DNA of 17,808 nt, taken from an uncultured Oscillospiraceae bacterium. GTDB lineage: Bacteria; Bacillota; Clostridia; Oscillospirales; Oscillospiraceae. The notes beneath the pieces are model-generated. The model was not told the DNA's origin, made no database searches, and saw only the letters and a list, made by a program, of their open reading frames with translations. The translations under genes and the position numbers were made by a program. The DNA lies in assembly GCA_947628265.1 (NCBI GenBank), contig CANQZF010000011.1, forward strand, positions 1 through 17,808. Reading direction: 5' to 3'. Positions 6,940 through 12,942 of the stretch are shown here, one piece after another; the first letter of the stretch is position 1, and the number at the start of each line of letters is the position of its first letter.

Positions 6940-8250
6940 ATGCTAAAAGAAGATAATTCAATAAATTCTTTAAAACCCGGTAAGTCGGGGGGCAGACTTC
7001 TATCCAATAAAGACGGTATTCTAAGAGTAGGAATTGAAGGCCAAGTTAATACAAATACCGCTCCGGAAATTGAAACGGAAATAAATGAAATACTCGCAGC
7101 CAATCAATTTGATTTACTAATTTTGGATTTTAATCATCTTGAGTATATTTCCAGCGCTGGAATTCGTATCGTATTAAAGCTCTTGAAAACTTATGGCGAT
7201 CTGAAAATTGAGAATACGACGCCGGCAGTTTATGAAGTCTTAGAAATGACAGGAATAACAAGTTTGATTTCTGTATTTAAGAAAATGAGAGAATTTTCTG
7301 TTGACGGACTTGAAAAAATAGGAGCTGGCTTTAACGGAACAGTTTATCGTCTTGACGATGAAACGATCCTTAAGGTCATCAACGAAACGAGATCACTTGA
7401 AGATATTCAGAAAGAAAGAGCTGCTTCTCAAAAAGCTTTTCTTTTAGGTATACCTACAGCTATTTCTTATGACGTAGTCAAAGTAGGCGATCAATATGGG
7501 ATCATCTATGAATTATTAAATTCTCAATCATACGCAAATAAACTTCGGGAGAATACGGATAAAATAGAAGAGCTGGGAAGAGAACTGGGTAAATTTACTC
7601 GCAGCGTTAACAATACAGTTATTGATGATTCTTTTGATGATGTAAAACAACTGAAATTAGCTAAAATTGACCGCGCTAAAGCTATCCTGGGTGAAGATGA
7701 TCATAAGATGATACGACATCTTTTTGAAGTGATACCTGAATCAAATACTTTTGTTCATGGTGATCTCCATCCTGGAAATGTATTGATCCAAAATGATGGG
7801 TCATTATTTTTAGATATGGCATTTTCGGGAAGTTCGGCTTCAGGATACGGTCATCCGATTTTTGACCTTATATCGTTCGCTCAACCTGTCATAGGGGCGG
7901 TGGAAGATCATCCGGAAGAAGGGTATGTATCTAAATTTAATGGACTGACTTTAAATCAGAATTATGAACTTTGGGATGCTTATTTAAAAGGCTATTTTGA
8001 TACAGAAGATGAAGCGTATATTGAAAAGGTCAAAGAAGAAGTCCTGCTCCGCGCAAGAGCGATGAAGGTCATTGATCTAAAGTATTGCGCTATCATGCTT
8101 CAAAATCAAGACTCCGCTATAGTAGACGGAGATGATCAAAGAAAAACTTTTCGTATTTTAGGTATTGAAACACTGCTTAAAGAAGTAGAAGCCGGGCTGC
8201 AAAGGATCAGAGCTGCCCTTGAAAAGAAAGAGGATGAATTTTTCTTTTAA
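6940..8250 (+). CDS. STAS-domain / APH-like kinase fusion protein
   Basis: The protein has 436 residues. Residues about 20-118 look like a STAS domain of the anti-sigma-factor-antagonist type: DGILRVGIEGQVNTNTAPE, then LLILDFNHLEYISSAGIRI (59-77), where SpoIIAA-type proteins carry their phosphorylated Ser; S71/S72 occupy that place. Residues about 125-400 look like an aminoglycoside/choline-type phosphotransferase fold: a Gly-rich loop GAGFNG (128-133), candidate ATP-binding Lys145 (ILKV), the Brenner motif HGDLHPGN (273-280, with H273, D275, N280) and metal-binding D292 (LFLDMA). From memory, kinases of the TIGR02172 type are similar; this is not verified. Its substrate could be its own STAS domain, a separate regulator or a small molecule. 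The gene is much more AT-rich than its neighbours, suggesting transfer. AAAGGAA precedes the ATG by about 9 nt. Confidence 0.85.
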   Translation: MLKEDNSINSLKPGKSGGRLLSNKDGILRVGIEGQVNTNTAPEIETEINEILAANQFDLLILDFNHLEYISSAGIRIVLKLLKTYGDLKIENTTPAVYEVLEMTGITSLISVFKKMREFSVDGLEKIGAGFNGTVYRLDDETILKVINETRSLEDIQKERAASQKAFLLGIPTAISYDVVKVGDQYGIIYELLNSQSYANKLRENTDKIEELGRELGKFTRSVNNTVIDDSFDDVKQLKLAKIDRAKAILGEDDHKMIRHLFEVIPESNTFVHGDLHPGNVLIQNDGSLFLDMAFSGSSASGYGHPIFDLISFAQPVIGAVEDHPEEGYVSKFNGLTLNQNYELWDAYLKGYFDTEDEAYIEKVKEEVLLRARAMKVIDLKYCAIMLQNQDSAIVDGDDQRKTFRILGIETLLKEVEAGLQRIRAALEKKEDEFFF

Positions 8251-8299
8251 ACTTTCCGGTCGATCCTCCATACGTTCAACCTCTTTGATCATGTATTCA

Positions 8300-8333
8300 G
8301 AAGCGGTCAGCCAGATTTTTGGCTGGCCGCTTC
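8300..8333. repeat. Strong stem-loop without U-tract after the STAS-kinase gene
   Basis: A 13-bp stem, GAAGCGGTCAGCC (8300-8312) with GGCTGGCCGCTTC (8321-8333), has one G-U pair and an 8-nt loop (8313-8320). It lies 50 nt after the STAS-kinase stop. No T-run follows on either strand, so it is a candidate 3' stabiliser, factor-dependent terminator or binding site. The remainder of 8251-8393 shows nothing else I can support. Confidence 0.5.
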
Positions 8334-8393
8334 CTGGCTATCCCCGCACTCCCGCCGGGACAGTACATCCGCACGGCAAATAGTAAAATATAC

Positions 8394-8422
8394 TTGACAA
8401 ATTATCGAATAAGTAATACAGT
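8394..8422 (+). promoter_or_regulatory. Promoter of the membrane-protein/XRE pair, with possible operator
   Basis: A perfect TTGACA (8394-8399), a 17-nt spacer and TACAGT (8417-8422, four of six matches). Inside the spacer, TTAT-CGA-ATAA (8402-8412) is a small dyad. A dyad between -35 and -10 is a typical place for a small XRE repressor to bind, so autoregulation by the second gene of the operon is plausible but unproven. Confidence 0.6.
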
Positions 8423-8451
8423 ATAGAAAAGAGGAAAGGGGAGTATTTCAT

Positions 8452-8973
8452 ATGGGACTTACGGGTATTGTTGTTACGATCCTTCTTTTGCTTCTTGTGG
8501 GCGGGTTTACGCTTCTCCTCTATTACGGGTCCCTGGACCGCAAGGGCGACGGGCAGTACGACGAGCGGCAGCTGAGGGCCCGGGGGAAGGGCTTTGAGTT
8601 GGGCTTTTACGCCATGGTACTGGCGGGGTGCTGCTATTATCTGGCGGAGTCCACCTTTGACCGGGAACTGACGGTCCCCGGGGTCGCACAGCTCATGATC
8701 GTGTGCCTGGGCATCACGGTCATGAGCGTGTACTGCATCACCAAAGACGCCTTTGTGGCGGTCAAGGGCAGCAGGGCCGCGACGCTCCTTTGCATGGGTA
8801 TCGTGGTGGTGTGGGGGTTCTCTTTCGGCTTCACGGACTTCATGGACGAGGGCGCACTGTCGGAGGGGCGGCTTTCGGAGTGCTGGATGTACTTCAGCTT
8901 TGCCATCGCCGCTGTCATCATCCTTTTGACCCTTCTCATCAAGGCACTTACGGAGCGGAGGGAGAGGGAATGA
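8452..8973 (+). CDS. Five-pass integral membrane protein paired with an XRE regulator
   Basis: A 173-residue hydrophobic protein with about five membrane segments (roughly 4-26, 48-65, 75-97, 110-128 and 145-165). After the first segment a short polar loop carries QYDERQLRARGKG (35-47). A DERQ motif next to a membrane helix is common in small clostridial and bacillar membrane proteins encoded with an HTH regulator. I cannot assign a transport or sensing function. AGGGGAG (8437-8443) precedes the ATG by 8 nt. Its stop overlaps the start of the XRE gene by four bases (ATGA), so the two are translationally coupled. The membrane protein could sense a signal for the regulator or simply be the regulated gene. 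Confidence 0.85.
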   Translation: MGLTGIVVTILLLLLVGGFTLLLYYGSLDRKGDGQYDERQLRARGKGFELGFYAMVLAGCCYYLAESTFDRELTVPGVAQLMIVCLGITVMSVYCITKDAFVAVKGSRAATLLCMGIVVVWGFSFGFTDFMDEGALSEGRLSECWMYFSFAIAAVIILLTLLIKALTERRERE

Positions 8974-9164
8974 AAAACCTCCGCCTCAAATCCGCCCGCG
9001 CCGCCCTGGACCTATCCCAACAGGCCCTGGCGGATAAGGTGGGCGTCTCCCGCCAGACCATCAACGCCATCGAAAAGGGCGACTACAACCCCACCGTCAA
9101 CCTCTGTATCGCCATCTGCAAGGTTTTGGGAAAGACGTTGGACGAGCTTTTCTGGGAGGAATAA
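8970..9164 (+). CDS. Small XRE-family helix-turn-helix regulator
   Basis: A 64-residue protein that is almost entirely one HTH_XRE domain: LRLKSARAALDLSQQALADK (4-23), the recognition region VGVSRQTINAIEKGDYNPT, then LCIAICKVLGKTLDELFWEE. This is the usual form of the very small cytoplasmic repressors that are co-transcribed with a membrane protein. The start at 8970 overlaps the upstream stop and has GGAGAGGGA immediately before it. A longer in-frame reading from 8703 lies inside the membrane protein gene in another frame and is not credible. The likely target is its own promoter at 8394-8422. Confidence 0.93.
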   Translation: MKNLRLKSARAALDLSQQALADKVGVSRQTINAIEKGDYNPTVNLCIAICKVLGKTLDELFWEE

Positions 9165-9215
9165 GCTCCTGGGCGAAGGCATATAATGATAATATTTTGA
9201 GGATGAAATGTATCT

Positions 9216-10016
9216 ATGAAGTATATGACCTTCAATTCATCGTGTTCTTACGCGGGGATCGCAAATCTTTTGTCCTTTTATGGGATAGATACCGAGGACA
9301 GAACGATCGCGCTTGAAATGGGGCTGCCGTTTTTGTTTGACTACGAGGACGGATGTTATCTTTCGGGGCCAATGCTTCAAGGCGCGAAATGGTTTGATCT
9401 CTACTTAAATCCTATCGGCTATACCATGACGGAAAAAGAAGTGAATAAAGAACAACTTTGCGATCATCTTCGTGGTTTACAGATTGCCATGCTGGGCGTT
9501 TATGTAAGCGAGAGAAATAAGCACGCTGTGATTTACACGGGGATGAAGGACAACAAATTCTGTATGCTCAATAACAAATGGGAACAGTCCGATGAGCCGG
9601 ATACGCTGCTCATTTCAGATGAGGAGCTTTTGCGGCGGGTCGATGAAACAGTAACGGTGGGGGTTTTGAATAAAACCGCTTGCGAAACCGTTAAAACTGA
9701 AAGTATGGCAAAGCGCTCCATAGCTGTCCTTCAGTCGTTGGAGAAAGATATTGCCGGCTTCTGTTCACAGGAAAGATCCCCAGCGGAAATTCGGGCGTCA
9801 ATGGATACACTATTTCGCGCGATTTTGCTGGATGGAATTACAATGCTGGATTTGATCGGGGAAACGCTGATCAGCCAAAAGCTGAAAATTGTGCAAGGTC
9901 AGTTTATGAACGCCGTAAAGGAAAATAAACCACTACAGCTCGACCGACGCCTTGACATGGCACTGTTAAATTCCGCTATTACAGAATATATCGACTTGAT
10001 TTGCGCTCACGCATAA
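9216..10016 (+). CDS. Putative C39/BtrH-N-like cysteine-protease-fold protein
   Basis: The protein has 266 residues and no signal peptide or membrane segment. The N-terminal half (1 to about 150) resembles the papain-like fold of C39-type peptidases and BtrH N-terminal domains. SSCSYAGIANLLSFYGID (8-25) has a candidate nucleophile C10 at the start of a helix; KHAVIYTGM (102-110) has candidate H103; and FCMLNNKWE (115-123) has N119/N120 in the usual third position. The C-terminal half (about 160-266) is helical and unfamiliar. Related folds cleave leader peptides or transfer acyl groups; no peptide or biosynthetic partner is visible here. The gene is less GC-rich than the flanking core genes. 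TGAGGATG (9199-9206) lies about 9 nt before ATG. The stop codon touches a fold-back element, so the original C-terminus may have been altered by insertion. Confidence 0.7.
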   Translation: MKYMTFNSSCSYAGIANLLSFYGIDTEDRTIALEMGLPFLFDYEDGCYLSGPMLQGAKWFDLYLNPIGYTMTEKEVNKEQLCDHLRGLQIAMLGVYVSERNKHAVIYTGMKDNKFCMLNNKWEQSDEPDTLLISDEELLRRVDETVTVGVLNKTACETVKTESMAKRSIAVLQSLEKDIAGFCSQERSPAEIRASMDTLFRAILLDGITMLDLIGETLISQKLKIVQGQFMNAVKENKPLQLDRRLDMALLNSAITEYIDLICAHA

Positions 10017-10176
10017 TACTAATCCCTAATCAAAAACACCAATTCGCGACGGTCTTTTTTGCGCCATGCTTCGTCATACGGCTTGACAATACATACAGTA
10101 TTCTCTGCGCCGTCTTCCTCGCCTGACGCAAAAAATCCTCGCCGCTCGGTTGGCGTTTTTAATCAGGGATTAGTAT
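10016..10176. mobile_element. 161-bp MITE-like fold-back element
   Basis: Terminal arms of 27 nt (10016-10042 and 10150-10176) are inverted repeats with only three mismatches, beginning ATACTAATCCCT and ending AGGGATTAGTAT. The symmetry continues inward: TTTTTTGCG at 10055-10063 faces CGCAAAAAA at 10127-10135, and ACGGC at 10078-10082 faces GCCGT. The whole segment could therefore fold as one long hairpin with its apex near 10085-10105. It has no coding capacity. TA dinucleotides at both ends would suit a mariner/IS630-type TA target, but a duplication cannot be separated from the palindromic ends. It lies between the stop of the C39-like gene and that gene's probable terminator. Confidence 0.65.
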
Positions 10177-10187
10177 AAACATAGAGC

Positions 10188-10227
10188 AAAATTCCCACGG
10201 TGGCAAAATGCCCCGTGGGAATTTTTT
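10188..10227. terminator. Terminator between convergent genes, downstream of the fold-back element
   Basis: A 13-bp perfect stem, AAAATTCCCACGG (10188-10200) and CCGTGGGAATTTT (10213-10225), is extended by GGC/GCC (10202-10204 and 10210-10212) and followed by T6 (10222-10227). It is strongest on the plus strand, serving the gene at 9216-10016, and may also act on the minus-strand operon that ends at 10260. Positions 10228-10259 hold nothing else recognisable. Confidence 0.88.
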
Positions 10228-10259
10228 GCCCCCAAACCCCCGCTTATTGCTTCGTTATC

Positions 10260-10526
10260 TCACACAAGCGAAGGCTCAGAAGTTTTTTTAGAGATAAGCT
10301 GCTGCTTTTCCGCGTGGGAGAGGCGCTTTAGCTCGATCTCACGCTTCAAAGCGGCGGATTTGTCCGGGGCGGGCTCGGTGTAGACGAGCTCTGCGGGGAG
10401 GCGGGAGCGGGTGTACTTGGCGCCTTTGCCGGCGTTGTGCTGGGCAAGGCGCTTTTGGGCGTCTTTCGCGATGCCGGTGTAGAGGGAGCCGTCGGCACAG
10501 CGGAGGATATAGACGGTGTACTCCAT
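10260..10526 (-). CDS. Short GIY-YIG domain protein (UPF0213/YhbQ-like)
   Basis: An 88-residue protein that is essentially one GIY-YIG nuclease-fold domain. VYILRCADGSLYTGI (5-19) supplies the two namesake tyrosine-containing strands, KRLAQHNAGKGAKYTRSR follows with the conserved Arg/His region, and LVYTEP carries the Glu of the metal site. Stand-alone proteins of this size (YhbQ/UPF0213) are widespread; some cleave DNA, but the physiological role is poorly defined. Its ATG overlaps the stop of the upstream lipoprotein gene (TGATG), so it is the last gene of the envelope operon although no functional link is obvious. The protein ends shortly before the convergent terminator. Confidence 0.92.
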   Translation of the reverse strand: MEYTVYILRCADGSLYTGIAKDAQKRLAQHNAGKGAKYTRSRLPAELVYTEPAPDKSAALKREIELKRLSHAEKQQLISKKTSEPSLV

Positions 10527-11827
10527 CAGAGCATTCCGATGACGGCGCGGGCGATGATGCGCAGGATGTCCCGCTCCGTAAGCTCCGCCAGGGACACGGT
10601 CTCCTCCGGGGCCTTCACCTCGCCGCCCTGCTTTAAGGTGAGGGTGATGGGGTTCCGGTCCCCCCGGTTGCCGGAAAACCAGATGCCGTCGTAGCCAAGA
10701 ACGCCGTCCTCCACGGTCAGCGTCCCCTCTAAGGCAAGATCGGTCACGTCGCCGCTGTAGGTGATGAATTTGATTGCCCCGTCGGCGGCCCAGTCGAGAG
10801 TCGTCCTGGAGGTCTCTTCGCTCACGACGTCCAGCGCCATTTTGACGCCCTCGTTCAGGGTGAGCTCCAGGTCAAAAGAGGGCTCCAGCGTCACGCGCAG
10901 AAGGTCCCCGGCGTCCCCGTAGAGTTCCGCTTCCAGATAGACCGCCCCGTCAGGCTTTTTATACTCGGCGGAGATGTGCCGCACACGCTCGCCGGAGACG
11001 GTGAAGGTGAGGGCGGTGTCCGCGCCGTCGGCCTCGATGGCGCTGACAGTTGCCTCCGGGTCGCCAAGCACATCGGAAACGGCGGGACAGCGCCGGAGGT
11101 ACTCCCGGAGTAAACCGGCCAGATCCCCGGAGGGGAGGACGGCGGAGTAGCTCTCCCCCTCCACCGTCAGCTCCGCGTCGCCGATGTAACCGAGGGCCAG
11201 CTGGGCGAAGGTGTCAAAGAGCGGTTCGGACTCCGCTCGCTCCCCACGGGGGATGGCGGCGATGGCCTCGTCAAGCCGGGCGATGGCCTCCATGTCCAGC
11301 TCCAGGAGCTTTGCGAAGGGCGTGCCCTCCAGCTGCTCCACGAGGCCGTAGGGGCGAAGGCCGTAAAAGCGCGTATCGCCGAAGAGCTTCTCCATGGAGA
11401 CGCCTATAAATTCGCTGTCGTAATGGCAATCCGCTGTGAGGCCGGAATCCGGGAGCGTCACCGCGAGGTCCGCCGTCCCGGCGGCGATGTCGGCAATGAG
11501 CGTCCCCGTGAGGCGCAAATTGTCCTCCTCCTGGAGCGTGGTGTCAAACTCCACCGTGCGGGGTCCCTCGCCCGTAAGGCCCGTGAGCCGGGAGAGGGGA
11601 GAGGCGTCAAACCGCGCCCGTAGGTCCCCCATGGACGCCTCAAAGGCGGCGGACAGGAGCTCGTTGGGGGTGGGTCCCGGCGGCTCGGTGGGGTCCTCCC
11701 AGGTGGGCTCGGGGCCGGAGGTGGGGGGAGGCGTCTCCTCCCTTTCGCAGCTGGTGAGCGCGGTCAGCAGCATGGCGGCGATGAGGAGCGGGAGCGCCCA
11801 TTTACGGAGCTTTTTTGAGAGTTTCAA
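10526..11827 (-). CDS. Large secreted lipoprotein of unknown function, TTG start
   Basis: A 433-residue lipoprotein. A Lys-rich start and hydrophobic stretch lead to the lipobox LTSC with lipidated C27, then a Pro/Thr/Glu-rich linker (about 31-55) and a long beta-rich extracytoplasmic domain that I do not recognise. I prefer the TTG at 11827 because GAGGTGA (minus strand, complement of 11833-11839) lies 5 nt upstream and the product then begins MKLSKKLRKWALPLL, a typical signal peptide. A GTG at 11836 overlaps that ribosome site and is less likely. The ribosome site lies at the end of the DHHW gene, so translation is probably coupled. The position behind MBOAT and DHHW genes suggests an envelope role in the same process. 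Confidence 0.85.
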   Translation of the reverse strand: MKLSKKLRKWALPLLIAAMLLTALTSCEREETPPPTSGPEPTWEDPTEPPGPTPNELLSAAFEASMGDLRARFDASPLSRLTGLTGEGPRTVEFDTTLQEEDNLRLTGTLIADIAAGTADLAVTLPDSGLTADCHYDSEFIGVSMEKLFGDTRFYGLRPYGLVEQLEGTPFAKLLELDMEAIARLDEAIAAIPRGERAESEPLFDTFAQLALGYIGDAELTVEGESYSAVLPSGDLAGLLREYLRRCPAVSDVLGDPEATVSAIEADGADTALTFTVSGERVRHISAEYKKPDGAVYLEAELYGDAGDLLRVTLEPSFDLELTLNEGVKMALDVVSEETSRTTLDWAADGAIKFITYSGDVTDLALEGTLTVEDGVLGYDGIWFSGNRGDRNPITLTLKQGGEVKAPEETVSLAELTERDILRIIARAVIGML

Positions 11828-11832
11828 GAAGA

Positions 11833-12930
11833 TCACCTCATGATCATGGCTGTGTTGAGAATGAGCGTGGAGTTTATGAAGAGCACGTCCGCGCCGGGAG
11901 TGAAGGTCACCACGTTGGGGAGGTAGGAGGCGGTGACATAGCGCATGTCGATGACCGTGATCTTCTTATAGGCCCCGGTGAAGAGGGGCGCCAGGGACGA
12001 GCCAAAGGAGTCCCGGAAGATGTAGAGCTCCCTGTCCGTCTTGGCGTTGGGGCACTCGATCTCGATGACCGGTTGGGTGCCGGAGAGGAACACGTCGTAG
12101 CCGTCCATGCCCTCAAATTTCTCGGTGGCGTAGATGCCTTGGGACTTGTACTGGGGCCCGGAGACGATGGCGCTGTCGGTATAGGCGCTGGTGAGGTAGG
12201 TGAGCTCGTCCGGGTCGATGGGCAGGGCCGCCTGGCCCAGGTACACCCCGTAGAAGGGGGAGAGGGTGTGGGGCGTGTATTCGCTCTCCGGCGTCAGGTA
12301 TTCGCCGACGCCCATGGCATTACCGATGCGCTCCAGCGTCTCAAAGAGCTCCGGCTGGAGCCAGTGGGTGTCGGTGCGGTAGTATTTGCTCACCGAGAGA
12401 GTGTCCCGAATGTCGATATACTGGGCGCCCCGGACCTCACTTGTCATGATCTCATAGATCCGGTCGTAATCAAGGTGCGGATAACCCAGGTCCTGGGTGA
12501 AATAGCTCTTGTCCGGCACCACGGTGAAGTAGACGTGACAGTCCTTCAAATACGCCTCGATGAGGGAGTTATAGTAGGACGCGGCGTAGGAGACCTGGTC
12601 CTCGTTGGTCTTTGTCTCGGACTTGTAGACCGCGCCGTCGTGGAGCCAGAGGCCGTCGGAGTCCAGCTGCCAGAGGCCATAGAAGCGGAACATGGCGTTG
12701 ACCCGGCGGAAGGAGTCCCGCATGGGGAACTGGTCTAAGAAGTATGTCTCCAGTTTGTCCGAAAACTCCCGGTTAAATACGGCCTTGGCCGAGATTTCCG
12801 GCGCTTGCGCCAGCTCCCGGCGCTCGGATTTGCTGGTGGCCGCGTCGGGGAGGATGAGCTGGGCGATGGCCAGGCCAAAGATGAGGACGGCGAACACCGC
12901 CACAGTCAGAATATATTTGGCTTTTTTCAT
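11833..12930 (-). CDS. DHHW-family (AlgJ/AlgX-like) membrane-anchored acylation partner
   Basis: A 365-residue protein with one N-terminal membrane anchor (about 7-29) and an extracytoplasmic SGNH-like domain. YFLDQFPMRDSFRR (63-76), YRTDTHWLQPE (184-194; D187 and H189) and IFRDSFGSSLAP (304-315; S308) reproduce the Asp-His and Ser motifs of AlgJ/AlgX and of the DHHW family. In alginate acetylation such proteins take the acyl group exported by AlgI and move it to the polymer. The MBOAT gene immediately upstream (12 nt away) is the matching AlgI-like partner. The start at 12930 is chosen because GAGGAGGG ends 6 nt upstream; ATG 12936 directly abuts that site. The glycan acylated here is unknown. 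Confidence 0.92.
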   Translation of the reverse strand: MKKAKYILTVAVFAVLIFGLAIAQLILPDAATSKSERRELAQAPEISAKAVFNREFSDKLETYFLDQFPMRDSFRRVNAMFRFYGLWQLDSDGLWLHDGAVYKSETKTNEDQVSYAASYYNSLIEAYLKDCHVYFTVVPDKSYFTQDLGYPHLDYDRIYEIMTSEVRGAQYIDIRDTLSVSKYYRTDTHWLQPELFETLERIGNAMGVGEYLTPESEYTPHTLSPFYGVYLGQAALPIDPDELTYLTSAYTDSAIVSGPQYKSQGIYATEKFEGMDGYDVFLSGTQPVIEIECPNAKTDRELYIFRDSFGSSLAPLFTGAYKKITVIDMRYVTASYLPNVVTFTPGADVLFINSTLILNTAMIMR

Positions 12931-12942
12931 GTTCATCCCTCC

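Noticed and set aside
8703..8969. N-terminal extension of the XRE regulator
   Set aside because: It lies inside the membrane-protein gene in another frame and gives a His/Gly-rich low-quality sequence; the overlapping ATGA start at 8970 has a proper ribosome site.
10017..10176. Fold-back region as a short gene or tRNA
   Set aside because: It has no open frame of note and no cloverleaf or T-loop pattern; its symmetry is that of terminal inverted repeats.
11815..12738. A 307-codon plus-strand frame opposite the DHHW gene
   Set aside because: Shadow of a gene with clear catalytic motifs and operon context on the minus strand.
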